Both the position numbers and the translations under genes were made by a program. From positions 202,569 through 266,568 of the forward strand of contig NZ_PYGA01000007.1 of assembly GCF_003014485.1 (NCBI RefSeq): a stretch of 64,000 bases of DNA, given 5' to 3'. Positions 27,895 to 36,133 of this stretch are shown here, piece after piece (position 1 is the first letter of the stretch; each line of letters begins with the position of its first letter). This DNA is from Murinocardiopsis flavida. Lineage in GTDB: Bacteria > Actinomycetota > Actinomycetes > Streptosporangiales > Streptosporangiaceae. Under the pieces are notes generated by a model. The model did no database searches. It was not told the DNA's origin and was given only the letters and a program-made list of their open reading frames with translations.

Positions 27895-30359
27895 ACGCGC
27901 AGCCTCTCCATCGCGGGGTCGAACAGGGGTTCCTCGGCGACGACGGCGGGGATGCGGCGGTCGAAGTAGCCGATCTCCAGTTCGGTGCCCGGTCCGGCGG
28001 ACTCCGCGGGCAGCCACGCGTAGGCGATGCCCTTGCCGATCGTGTAGCCGTAGGCCGCGCTGGTGACGTAGCCGGCGGCGGTGGTCGCGCCCGGCAGGTG
28101 GACGGGCTCGGCGCCGAGCACGGTGTCGGCGGGGTCCTCGGTGGTCAGGCAGCACAGGCGGCGTTTGACGGTGTCGGGGTCGCGCCCCTCCAGTGCGGCG
28201 CGGCCGATGAAGTCGCCCTTGCGCTCGAAGCGGACGGCGAAGCCGACCCCGGCCTCGTAGGGGTCGTGCTCGTCGGTCATGTCGGTGCCGAACGCGCGGT
28301 AGCCCTTCTCCAGGCGCAGGCTGGAGAACGCGCCGCGCCCCGCCGCGATCGCGCCGAGCGGGCGGCCGGCCGCGCGCAGCGTGTCCCACAGCCGCAGCCC
28401 CATGTCGGCGTCGGTGTAGAGCTCCCAGCCGAGTTCGCCGACGTAGGAGACGCGCATGGCGAGGACCGGGACGTTGCCGATGTGCATGCGCGCGCACCGG
28501 AAGTAGCGCAGCCCGTCGTTGGTGAGGTCGTGGTCGGCGAGCGGCTGCACCAGCTCCCGCGCCAGCGGGCCCCACACGCCGATGCAGGTGGTCCCGGCGG
28601 TGATGTCGCGGACCTGGGCCGAGCCGTCGCGGGGTGCGAGGCGGCGCAGCCGGTCGAGGTCCAGCGGGGAGTTCACGCCCACCTGGTAGTGGTCCTCGGC
28701 GACCCGGGCGACGGTGACGTCGCTGCGCAGGTGGCCCCGCTCGTCCAGCATCAGGCAGTAGCCGACGGCGCCGGGCGCGCGGTCGACCCGGCCGGTGGTG
28801 ACCCGGTCGAGGAACGCCTCGGCGCCGGGGCCGGTGACGTCGAGCCGCATCAGCGAGCTCATGTCGTACAGGGCGACGCGTTCGCGGGTGGCGCGCGCCT
28901 CGGCCCCGGCGATCGGGGACGAGAAGCGGCCGGCCCACGGCCCGACGTCGGGGATGCCGGCCGCCAGGTGCTCGTTCGCGCGGTAGTACTGGGGGCGCTC
29001 CCAGCCCGACGCCTCCAGGAAGGACGCGCCGAGTTCGCGCTGGCGGACGTGGAACGGTGCGGTGCGCAGCGGCCGCGGCGACTCCATGGGCTGCAAGGGG
29101 TGCAGCGCGTCGTAGACCTCCACGAAGTTCTGGCAGTCGCGCTCCTCGACGTAGGAGGGGGCGAGCTGGTGGCGCTGGAACCGGTTGACGTCGCTGCCGT
29201 GCATGTCGAACGTCGAGGCGCCGTCGACGATCCACTCGGCGACCGCGCGCGCCACCCCGGCGGAGTGGGTGATCCACACGGCCTCCGCCGTCCAGAACCC
29301 GTCGACGCCCGCCGCGGGCCCCAGCAGCGGCAGGCCGTCGGGTGTGAACGAGAACAGCCCGTTGAAGCCCTCGTCGAGGGCTGCCGCGGCCAGGTCGGGC
29401 AGCAGCCGCTCGCTGTCGCTCCACGCGGGTGCGAAGTCGTCGGGGGTGAACGGCAGCATCGACGGCATGGGGCGGTCGTCGGAGCCGGGGGTGCCGATGG
29501 CGTCGGGGTCGACCGGCATGGGGCGGTGCCCGTAGTAGCCGATGCCGATCCGGTCGTAGCGCTCCCGGTAGTACAGGTCGCGCTCCTGGTAGCGCAGGAT
29601 CGGGTGGCGCGCCTCGGCGGCGGCCCCGGCGAGCGCAGGCACGGGGCCGGTCCAGCCGAACTGGTGTTGCAGCGGGGTCATGGCCAGGGTCGCGCCGACC
29701 ATGCGGGCGATGCGCGGCCCCCACATCCCCGCGCACGAGACCACCAGGTCGCAGGCGATGCGGCCCTGGTCGGTGCGGACTCCGGTGACCCGCCCGCCGG
29801 TGATCTCGATGTCGAGCACCTCGTGGCCGGGCAGGAACCGGGCGCCGCGCCACACCGCCGCCTCGGCCTGGGCCTGGCCGGCGGCGATGGCCGGCACCAG
29901 GCCGTCGGTGGGGGTGTGCAGGCCGCCCACGACCCGGTCGGCCCGCACCAGCGGGTGCATCGCCGCGCATTCGGCGGGGTCGATGACGCGGGCGGGGACG
30001 CCCCAGGAGCGCGCCCAGCCGCAGCGGCGGTGCAGCTCGTCGAGCCGCTCGGGGGTCGCGGCGAGTTCCAGGCCGCCCACGGGGGTGAAGCAGTCGCGTC
30101 CGGCGGCCCGCAGCGTGCCGTACTTCTCCACGGTGTAGCGGGCGAAGTCGGTCATGGCCTTGGTGGCGTTGGTCTGGAAGACCAGGCCGGGCGCGTGCGA
30201 GGTGGACCCGCCGGTGGCGTACAGCTGGCCCTGGTCGAGGACGGTGACGTCGGTGCATCCCCGCGCGGTGAGTTCGTCGGCCAGAGCGCAGCCGACGATT
30301 CCGGCGCCGATCAGGACGATCTTCGGGGAGGTTCCGGGAGCGGAGTCGGGAGACGGCAT
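27891..30359 (-). CDS. dmg: Dimethylglycine oxidase (FAD and tetrahydrofolate domains)
   Basis: An 822-residue two-domain enzyme. The N-terminal DAO domain has [20 protein letters not shown] at about 15-34 and the [14 protein letters not shown] motif, where His55 is the expected covalent FAD attachment site. After a linker (about 400-440, [20 protein letters not shown]) the C-terminal GcvT-like half has [23 protein letters not shown] and [21 protein letters not shown]. It converts N,N-dimethylglycine to sarcosine and passes the methyl carbon to tetrahydrofolate. Length and domain order match the Arthrobacter enzyme. The ATG at 30359 is preferred over 30374 on spacing. First gene of dmg-soxBDAG, transcribed from a region with two CGCAAC repeats. 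Confidence 0.92.
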   Translation of the reverse strand: MPSPDSAPGTSPKIVLIGAGIVGCALADELTARGCTDVTVLDQGQLYATGGSTSHAPGLVFQTNATKAMTDFARYTVEKYGTLRAAGRDCFTPVGGLELAATPERLDELHRRCGWARSWGVPARVIDPAECAAMHPLVRADRVVGGLHTPTDGLVPAIAAGQAQAEAAVWRGARFLPGHEVLDIEITGGRVTGVRTDQGRIACDLVVSCAGMWGPRIARMVGATLAMTPLQHQFGWTGPVPALAGAAAEARHPILRYQERDLYYRERYDRIGIGYYGHRPMPVDPDAIGTPGSDDRPMPSMLPFTPDDFAPAWSDSERLLPDLAAAALDEGFNGLFSFTPDGLPLLGPAAGVDGFWTAEAVWITHSAGVARAVAEWIVDGASTFDMHGSDVNRFQRHQLAPSYVEERDCQNFVEVYDALHPLQPMESPRPLRTAPFHVRQRELGASFLEASGWERPQYYRANEHLAAGIPDVGPWAGRFSSPIAGAEARATRERVALYDMSSLMRLDVTGPGAEAFLDRVTTGRVDRAPGAVGYCLMLDERGHLRSDVTVARVAEDHYQVGVNSPLDLDRLRRLAPRDGSAQVRDITAGTTCIGVWGPLARELVQPLADHDLTNDGLRYFRCARMHIGNVPVLAMRVSYVGELGWELYTDADMGLRLWDTLRAAGRPLGAIAAGRGAFSSLRLEKGYRAFGTDMTDEHDPYEAGVGFAVRFERKGDFIGRAALEGRDPDTVKRRLCCLTTEDPADTVLGAEPVHLPGATTAAGYVTSAAYGYTIGKGIAYAWLPAESAGPGTELEIGYFDRRIPAVVAEEPLFDPAMERLRV

Positions 30360-30394
30360 GGCACCTCTTCGCATCGCCGATGAGTTTCTGTCAG

Positions 30395-30419
30395 CGCAAC
30401 GGAACGCGACTTACGCAAC
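30395..30419 (-). promoter_or_regulatory. CGCAAC direct repeat, 19-bp spacing, upstream of dmg
   Basis: CGCAAC occurs at 30395-30400 and again at 30414-30419, exactly 19 bp apart, 36 bp before the dmg start. The same arrangement recurs before the DmdA-like gene and the metV-like gene. It is probably a binding site for a shared regulator. A further single CGCAAC (30545-30550) and an inverted GTTGCC (30515-30520) lie before purU. Confidence 0.6.
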
Positions 30420-30566
30420 AGCGTGAAATGTGCGAGGGAACCTGTCAAGGGGTACCCACCAGTCCGATTTCGGCGCGGCGCCGCCCTTGACGAACACGGA
30501 GCGCACATCGCAGTGTTGCCTATTGAAGGACAAGTTTCTTATGGCGCAACCCAAGGAGGCTCCCTC

Positions 30567-31445
30567 ATGGTCCAGTCAGCCCACCCGGCGACCGGTGAGG
30601 AGCACGTCCTCACCCTCGACTGCCCGAACCGGCCGGGGATCGTGTACGCCGTCTCCGAGTTCCTGGTCCGCCACGACGCCGACATCACCGAGAGCCGCCA
30701 GTTCGACGAGCCCGAGAGCGGGCGGTTCTTCATGCGGGTGCGCTTCACCGCGCTCGACCCGCGCTACGGCCGCGACGAACTCGCCGACGCCTTCGGGCCG
30801 GTCGCCGAGGCGTTCGCCATGGCGTGGCGGCTGAACCGCACCGCCGAGCACGCGCGCGTCCTCGTCCTGGTCTCCAAGCACCAGCACTGCCTCAACGACC
30901 TGCTGTTCCGCCGGCACCTGGGCACGCTCGGCATCGAGGTGCCGCTGGTGGTGTCGAACCACCCGGACGCCGCGGCGCTCGCCGCGTCCTACGGGGTGGA
31001 GTTCCGGCACCTGCCCGTGACCCCGGAGACCAAGCCGCAGGCCGAGGCCGAACTCCTGCGGCTGATCGGCGAGCACCGCGTCGACCTGGTGGTGCTGGCC
31101 CGCTACATGCAGGTCCTCTCACCGGACTTGTGCAAGCAGCTCGAAGGCCGCGCCATCAACATCCACCACTCGTTCCTGCCCGGGTTCAAGGGCGCCCGCC
31201 CCTACCACCAGGCCCACGCGCGCGGGGTGAAGCTCATCGGCGCCACCGCCCACTACGTCACCGCCGACCTCGACGAAGGGCCCATCATCGAGCAGGAGGT
31301 CGCCCGGGTCGACCACTCCATGGACCCCGAGCGCCTGGCGGCGCTCGGCCGCGACGTGGAGGCCCAGGTGCTCGCCCGCGCGGTGCGGCTGCACAGCGAG
31401 CAGCGTGTGCTCTTCAACGGGAACCGCACCGTGGTGTTCCCCTGA
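30567..31445 (+). CDS. purU: Formyltetrahydrofolate deformylase
   Basis: A 292-residue enzyme that hydrolyses 10-formyl-THF to formate and THF. The N-terminal ACT domain (about 1-85) contains LTLDCPNRPGIVYAVSEFLV. The hydrolase domain contains VSNHPDAAALAASYGVEF and the catalytic set in INIHHSFLPGFKGARPYHQA (Asn, His) and HYVTADLDEGPIIEQE (Asp). The ATG at 30567 has AAGGAGG; earlier in-frame codons lie in the regulatory region. It is divergent from dmg-sox and would regenerate free THF and dispose of one-carbon units from methyl oxidation. Confidence 0.94.
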   Translation: MVQSAHPATGEEHVLTLDCPNRPGIVYAVSEFLVRHDADITESRQFDEPESGRFFMRVRFTALDPRYGRDELADAFGPVAEAFAMAWRLNRTAEHARVLVLVSKHQHCLNDLLFRRHLGTLGIEVPLVVSNHPDAAALAASYGVEFRHLPVTPETKPQAEAELLRLIGEHRVDLVVLARYMQVLSPDLCKQLEGRAINIHHSFLPGFKGARPYHQAHARGVKLIGATAHYVTADLDEGPIIEQEVARVDHSMDPERLAALGRDVEAQVLARAVRLHSEQRVLFNGNRTVVFP

Positions 31446-31458
31446 GGCCGGCCGCACC

Positions 31459-31531
31459 GGGGCCGCTCCGCGACCGCGGGGCGGCCCCTTTGCGCACAGC
31501 CGAGGCCGGACCCCCGTGCACGGGGGTCCGG
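31459..31531. terminator. Tandem hairpins between convergent purU and the GcvT-like gene
   Basis: Two dyads lie in the 111-bp gap. GGGGCCGC/GCGGCCCC arms at 31459-31488 are followed by TTT. A perfect 26-bp palindrome with half-site CCGGACCCCCGTG occupies 31506-31531. They are suited to stop transcription from both sides. Confidence 0.75.
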
Positions 31532-31556
31532 CGCCGCGCCCCGGCTCCGGCAGGTT

Positions 31557-32762
31557 TCAGCCGGCCGCCGCCCCCGCGAGGTCCTGCTTGGGCGTGACCT
31601 TCTTCGGGTCGACGAAGGGCTTCTCCACCACGGTCGCGGTGAACCGGCCTTCGGGACGCTCGACGGTCAGCTCGGTGCCGATCGCCGAGTCGCCGATGGG
31701 CACCATGGCGAACCCGATGTTGCGCTCCAGCTTCGGCGAGTTGCACGCCGAGGTCACCTTGCCGATGACGGCCTCCTCGCCCGGACGGCGCACCGGGAAG
31801 ACGTCGAGCATGGAGCCGTCGTTGTAGGAGCCCAGGACGGGCCCGCCGATCTCGACGCCGACCAGCTTGCGGTCGACGCCGTTGTCGCGGATGCGGGTGA
31901 GCGCCTCCTTGCCGATGAAGTCGGCCTCCTGGTCGAGGTCGACCATCCAGCTCACCTCGTAGCCGTAGCCGACCTCGAAGGGGTTGGTGTCGAGCCCGAT
32001 GTCGGAACCCCACGCGAGGATCCCGCCCTCGATGCGGCGGATGTGGCACGGCCCGATCACCCGGATGTCGTGCGGGGTGCCGGCCTCGATCACCTTGTCC
32101 CACAGCTTGACGCCGTCGCGACTGGCGTTTCGCAGGTAGATCTCGTACCCCAGCTCGCTGGTGTAGCCGGTGCGCGAGACGACGACGTCCATACCGTCGA
32201 GCTCGTACTGCTCGCAGTAGTAGTACGGGATGTCGAGGACGCGGCGGCCGAACAGGTCGACCATGACGTCCTTGGACTTGGGCCCCTGCACCTGGACGGG
32301 GCCGACGTCGGCCTCGCGGATGGTGACGTCGAGGCCGCTGTTGTAGGCCAGGCCCTGCGCCCACAGCAGCACGTCGCTGTCGGCGAGCGACAGCCAGAAG
32401 TGGTTCTCGCCGAGCCGGAGCAGAACGGGGTCGTTGATGATCCCGCCGTCGGGCGCGGTCACGAACACGTACTTGCACTGGCCGACCTTGCACTTGGTGA
32501 GGTCGCGCGGAACCAGCATGTTCGTGAAGGTGAAGGCGTCCGGGCCGGTGATCTCGACCTGGCGCTCGACCCCGACGTCCCACAGGGTGACCCCGTTGAG
32601 CAGGTGCCAGTACTCGCCGACCGGGTCGCCGTAGTGCCTCGGGTGGTACGTGTGGTTGTAGACGCTGTATTTGGCGACCCCGTGCCGACGGGACGCGTAG
32701 AAGAACGGAGACTTCCTGATCCGGCTGTAGAGCAGGATCTCCGGATTCTCGATGACGGCCAT
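31557..32762 (-). CDS. GcvT-family THF-dependent methyltransferase, DmdA-like
   Basis: A 401-residue aminomethyltransferase-fold protein. The pattern KYSVYNHTYHP, GVTLWDVGVERQVEITGPDAF, LVPRDLTKCKVGQCKYV, GGIINDPVLLRLGENHFWLS and SDVLLWAQGLA strongly resembles DMSP demethylase DmdA and its close relatives, which move a methyl group from a sulfonium or ammonium donor to THF. The ATG at 32762 has GGAGG 5 nt upstream; an upstream GTG frame overlaps the CGCAAC operator. Neighbouring metV-like and metF genes would process methyl-THF. The substrate (DMSP, glycine betaine or another methylated compound) cannot be decided from sequence alone. Confidence 0.8.
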   Translation of the reverse strand: MAVIENPEILLYSRIRKSPFFYASRRHGVAKYSVYNHTYHPRHYGDPVGEYWHLLNGVTLWDVGVERQVEITGPDAFTFTNMLVPRDLTKCKVGQCKYVFVTAPDGGIINDPVLLRLGENHFWLSLADSDVLLWAQGLAYNSGLDVTIREADVGPVQVQGPKSKDVMVDLFGRRVLDIPYYYCEQYELDGMDVVVSRTGYTSELGYEIYLRNASRDGVKLWDKVIEAGTPHDIRVIGPCHIRRIEGGILAWGSDIGLDTNPFEVGYGYEVSWMVDLDQEADFIGKEALTRIRDNGVDRKLVGVEIGGPVLGSYNDGSMLDVFPVRRPGEEAVIGKVTSACNSPKLERNIGFAMVPIGDSAIGTELTVERPEGRFTATVVEKPFVDPKKVTPKQDLAGAAAG

Positions 32763-32783
32763 GAGGACCTCCACCACTCGATG

Positions 32784-32808
32784 CGCAACGCTGTTCGCTA
32801 TGCGCAAC
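32784..32808 (-). promoter_or_regulatory. CGCAAC direct repeat upstream of the DmdA-like gene
   Basis: ATGCGCAAC occurs twice, with CGCAAC at 32784-32789 and 32803-32808, again 19 bp apart, 22 bp before the start of the GcvT/DmdA-like gene. The position directly ahead of the ribosome site suggests repression or promoter-proximal control. Confidence 0.6.
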
Positions 32809-32870
32809 AGAGCGTCCCCCGCGGAAAACACTCATGTCAAGGGGTTCAGTGCGAGGTAAGTTTCGCCTAA

Positions 32871-32895
32871 CGCAACAGACATCTATTGACGCAAC
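32871..32895 (+). promoter_or_regulatory. CGCAAC direct repeat in the divergent promoter of metV-like/metF
   Basis: CGCAAC at 32871-32876 and 32890-32895 are 19 bp apart. An inverted copy GTTGCG is at 32952-32957. They lie in the divergent space between the DmdA-like gene and the metV-like gene, so both could be controlled. Confidence 0.6.
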
Positions 32896-33037
32896 GAATT
32901 AGCCGGATTTACGCTGCAAGCACGGCGAGGCCGTTTCTTCATACGCACGATGTTGCGTATTAAGAAACATCATCTCCGGCGACGGACGGCACACCACCCT
33001 GCGGCCGGCCCCCGGCCGCGGAAAGCGGGACGGACTC

Positions 33038-33436
33038 GTGGCAAAGCTCATCAACACCATCGAACACGCCCTCAAGAAGCCCGTCTGGGACTGCCGGATG
33101 TGCGGCCAGTGCGTCCTCCACGCCACCGGCATGACCTGCCCCATGACCTGCCCCAAGACCCTGCGCAACGGCCCGTGCGGCGGGGTGCGCGAGGACGGCG
33201 CCTGCGAAGTCCGCCCCGACATGACGTGCGTCTGGCTCAAGGCGCAGGCGCGCTCCGAGAAGCTCCCGCGCGTCTGGCGCGAGGAGTTCGACGAACTGCG
33301 CCCGCCCGTGGACAACCAACTGCACGGCACCTCGTCCTGGGTGAACCTGCTGACCGGCCGCGACAAGCGGACACCCGACGGCTGGTCGGCCGAGACCGCG
33401 GCCGCGCACGGCGGCCGGTCCGAAGCAGCGGGCTAG
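33038..33436 (+). CDS. Cys-rich methylenetetrahydrofolate reductase C-terminal-type protein (MetV-like)
   Basis: A 132-residue stand-alone MTHFR_C-type protein. CRMCGQCVLHATGMTCPMTC is followed by GPCGGVREDGACEV and MTCVW, a dense set of cysteines suited to metal or Fe-S binding. In acetogens the homologous MetV pairs with MetF as an electron-transfer partner. Here it is followed after 9 bp by metF, so a MetVF-like complex interconverting methyl-THF and methylene-THF is likely. The GTG start is set by the beginning of the conserved KLINTIEHALKKPVWDC segment; a weak GCGGGA precedes it. Confidence 0.85.
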   Translation: MAKLINTIEHALKKPVWDCRMCGQCVLHATGMTCPMTCPKTLRNGPCGGVREDGACEVRPDMTCVWLKAQARSEKLPRVWREEFDELRPPVDNQLHGTSSWVNLLTGRDKRTPDGWSAETAAAHGGRSEAAG

Positions 33437-33445
33437 GGGGCCGCA

Positions 33446-34384
33446 GTGGGCACCCTGGCGGAACTCATCAACGACCCGTCGCCCGCGCGGCCGATCGTCA
33501 CCGCGGAACTCCCCGTCGTCGACGGCGGCGGACTCGACGCGGTACGCACCCGCCTCGCCCGGATCGCCCCCTACGTCGACGCCGTCAACGCCACCGACAA
33601 CGCGGCGGCGCACGCCCACGCCTCCAACGTCGCCATCGCCATCGCCCTGCGGCAGGCCGGGACCGAACCGATCCTGCAACTCGTCTGCCGCGACAAGAAC
33701 CGCCTCGCGCTCCAGGCCGACATCGCGGGCGCCGCACTGCACGGCATCACCACGGTGTGCTGCCTCACCGGCGACGACGTCACCGCCGGCGACGAACCCG
33801 AGGCGCGCAGGGTCTTCGACATGGACGCCCCGCAGCTCATCCGCACCGCCGCGACGATGGCGAACGGGCGCTACCTGTCCGGCCGGGCGATCAGCCCCGC
33901 TCCCCCACTGCTCATCGGCGCGGTGGAGAACCCGGCCGCCCCGCCGTTCGCCTACCGGGTGCGCCGCGGCCTGAAGAAGGCCGCGGCGGGGGCGCGCTTC
34001 CTGCAACTCCAGATCTGCTATCACCCCGAACGCCTCGCCGCCTTCACCGACCTCGCCGCCCGCACGGGGCTGACCCCCAAGGTCGCCCTGCTGCCCACCG
34101 TCTGCCTGGTGAAAGGGGCGCGGGCGCTGCGGTTCATGGACGCCAACGTGCCCGGCATCAGCGTCCCCGCCGGGCTCATCGAGCAGATCGAGACCGCGCC
34201 CGACCCGCGCGAGGCCGCCTACCAGCTCGCGCTGGAGCAGGCCCGGCACGCGCTCGCCCTGCCCGGTGTGCGCGGCCTGCACCTCGCCGACTTCCGGCAC
34301 GACGACTCCGTCGCCCGCCTCTGCGCCGACCTCGGCCTGCCCATGCTGCGCCAGGTGTCCGACGACCCCGCGGTCGCCGTCTGA
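33446..34384 (+). CDS. metF: Methylenetetrahydrofolate reductase
   Basis: A 312-residue TIM-barrel flavoenzyme. Motifs are ITAELPVVDGGG-like at the N-terminus, DAVNATDNAAAHAH, QLVCRDKNRLALQADIAGAALHG, CLTGDDVTAGD and ARFLQLQICY. It would run methyl-THF/methylene-THF interconversion. The GTG at 33446 has AGGGGG upstream. The paired Cys-rich gene and a THF-dependent methyltransferase suggest it works in the oxidative direction, feeding methyl groups into methylene-THF, rather than mainly for methionine synthesis. Confidence 0.9.
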   Translation: MGTLAELINDPSPARPIVTAELPVVDGGGLDAVRTRLARIAPYVDAVNATDNAAAHAHASNVAIAIALRQAGTEPILQLVCRDKNRLALQADIAGAALHGITTVCCLTGDDVTAGDEPEARRVFDMDAPQLIRTAATMANGRYLSGRAISPAPPLLIGAVENPAAPPFAYRVRRGLKKAAAGARFLQLQICYHPERLAAFTDLAARTGLTPKVALLPTVCLVKGARALRFMDANVPGISVPAGLIEQIETAPDPREAAYQLALEQARHALALPGVRGLHLADFRHDDSVARLCADLGLPMLRQVSDDPAVAV

Positions 34385-34436
34385 AGGGGCCTGTGGTCGG
34401 ATCGGTGCGGGAGCCGCGCGACGAAGGGGTACCGCC

Positions 34437-34946
34437 GTGATCCGCATCAGAACCGGCGGCGCCGGGGACGTGCCCGCCCTCCTCGGCCTGTTCGACCAGG
34501 CCGTCGCGTGGCTGGCCGCACGCGGCCGCGCCGCGCAGTGGGGCGACCGCCCCTGGTCCGAGCGTCCCGAACGGGTCGACATGGTGCGCGGCCTGGTCGA
34601 CGGCGGCGACCTGTGGATCGCCGAGTCCGGCGGCGGCGCCGCCGGGGCCCTGCTCGTCGCCGAGCAGCCGATGCCCTACGTCCCGGCCGCCGCGGAGCGG
34701 GAGCTCTACATCCGGCTGCTGATCACCGCGCGGACGCACGCCGGCGAGGGCATCGGGGCGGCCCTGCTCGACCGCGCCCGCCAGGAGGCCGCCGACCGCG
34801 GCATCGCCCTGCTCCGCGTGGACTGCTGGGCCGGCGGCGACGGCGCCCTCATCGGCTACTACGAGCGGGCCGGGTTCACCCCCACCGAGCGCATCCCGGT
34901 GAAGGACACCGAGGTCCAGGTCTTCGAACAGCGCCTGCCGGGGTGA
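34437..34946 (+). CDS. GNAT-family N-acetyltransferase
   Basis: A 169-residue acetyltransferase. The acetyl-CoA binding motif A region reads LYIRLLITARTHAGEGIGAALLDRARQEA, and motif B is LRVDCWAGGDGALIGYYERAGFTPTE. The substrate is unknown. The GTG start has GAAGGGG upstream. It follows metF by 52 bp and may be co-transcribed, but nothing links it to one-carbon metabolism. Confidence 0.88.
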   Translation: MIRIRTGGAGDVPALLGLFDQAVAWLAARGRAAQWGDRPWSERPERVDMVRGLVDGGDLWIAESGGGAAGALLVAEQPMPYVPAAAERELYIRLLITARTHAGEGIGAALLDRARQEAADRGIALLRVDCWAGGDGALIGYYERAGFTPTERIPVKDTEVQVFEQRLPG

Positions 34947-34956
34947 CCCGGCGGCC

Positions 34957-35955
34957 CTACCGCCCCGGCCGGGCCGACGGCACCGCGCTCCGCCTGCTCC
35001 GGTACACCGCCGCCCCCGCGGCCGCCACCAGCAGGGCCAGCAGCGCGGTCGCCGGGAGGCCCTCGAACAGGCCGGCGAACCCGGCTCCCCCGCTGTAGTG
35101 GGTGGGCGCGTCGATCAGGAACACCACGAGCCCCGGGTACTCCTCGACCGTCTCCGGGGTGGCCACCGTGGGCAGGAAGATCGGCAGGATCAGCACACCG
35201 GCGTGGAAGCCGGTCGCGGCCCACAGGTCCCCGGAACGCAGCGTCCACAGTGCCGCGAACACCGACCACAGGAAGATGTTCAGCACCAGCACCCAGTGCG
35301 GCTCGTGGCTGCGCCCCGACGACAGCAGCAGCGTCCCGATGAAGAAGAAGTGCCACAGGGTGAAGAAGAACGACGACGCGAGCACACCCGCCACCGCGCC
35401 CCAGCGCAGCGCGATCACCTGGAGCAGCCAGCCGCGGTACAGCTGCTCCTCGATGCCGATCATCACGATCCGCAGCAGCAGCATGCCGACGCCAATGGCG
35501 AGTGTCGCCGCCGCCTCGACCGCGGGCACCGCGCCGACACCGGCGAAGCGGACGGTGCCCGCGGCGAGGGACACCCCGATCCAGCCCAGCGCGAACAGCC
35601 ACGCCACCCCGAGCCCGGCCGCGAGCCCCCGCCAGGTCCCGCGGCCGAACCGGAACCCGGTCGACGCGAAGAACGAGCGCCGCTCGTAGTAGCGGAGCCA
35701 CAGCCACAGCGGGACGTAGGGCGCCAGCAGGGTCGCGGCCTGGCCGAGCACCCCGAGGGCGATCCCGGACGGGGAACCCTCCGCTGCCCCCATCCGCTCG
35801 GCCGCGCCGGACAGCGGCGCACCGGCGAACACCGCGATGTAGAAGACCTGGCACAGCACCACGGCGAGCAGCGGGTAGGTCGTCCGCCGACCACTCGCCC
35901 CCGCGCTCAGGAACGCGTCCCGGATCCCCGGTTCAACTCTCTGTTCGACTGACAT
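34957..35955 (-). CDS. CPBP-family intramembrane metalloprotease
   Basis: A 332-residue membrane protein with about eight hydrophobic spans. The CPBP motifs are visible: EEQLYRGW (the EExxxR pair), FTLWHFFF (FxxxH) and GFHAGV (third motif). Such proteins are Rce1-like peptidases or have roles in processing small peptides or self-immunity. The ATG at 35955 is preferred to 36039, which would add a basic Pro/Arg stretch running into the palindromic region; no strong ribosome site is seen for either. It is divergent from a two-component system. Confidence 0.82.
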   Translation of the reverse strand: MSVEQRVEPGIRDAFLSAGASGRRTTYPLLAVVLCQVFYIAVFAGAPLSGAAERMGAAEGSPSGIALGVLGQAATLLAPYVPLWLWLRYYERRSFFASTGFRFGRGTWRGLAAGLGVAWLFALGWIGVSLAAGTVRFAGVGAVPAVEAAATLAIGVGMLLLRIVMIGIEEQLYRGWLLQVIALRWGAVAGVLASSFFFTLWHFFFIGTLLLSSGRSHEPHWVLVLNIFLWSVFAALWTLRSGDLWAATGFHAGVLILPIFLPTVATPETVEEYPGLVVFLIDAPTHYSGGAGFAGLFEGLPATALLALLVAAAGAAVYRSRRSAVPSARPGR

Positions 35956-36042
35956 ACCGGGACCGTACGGACGGCACGGCGGCCGGCACATCGCGCGGGC
36001 GGCACCCTGCTCCGGGCACGGCCGGACGCCCGATCGCACGCA

Positions 36043-36066
36043 CGGGCATGACCGCGGTCATGCCCG
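36043..36066. promoter_or_regulatory. 24-bp perfect palindrome between the CPBP gene and the two-component system
   Basis: Half-site CGGGCATGACCG at 36043-36054 is followed directly by its exact reverse complement. A further CATGACCGCG half-copy lies a few bases downstream (about 36071-36080). It is placed in the divergent promoter region, so it may be an operator for the adjacent response regulator. Confidence 0.5.
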
Positions 36067-36133
36067 CACCCATGACCGCGACGTGACCCGCGGCCCCGCA
36101 ACAGCCCCCGACCTGGGTGTTACCTTGCACAGC

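Noticed and set aside
26683..30258. A single 1191-codon frame that would fuse soxB to the upstream gene
   Set aside because: The upstream two thirds are out of phase with the dimethylglycine oxidase. soxB has its own ATG in an ATGA overlap and normal length.
30423..30566. An N-terminal extension of purU
   Set aside because: The extension covers regulatory DNA with a CGCAAC site, while the ATG at 30567 has AAGGAGG and the correct family start.
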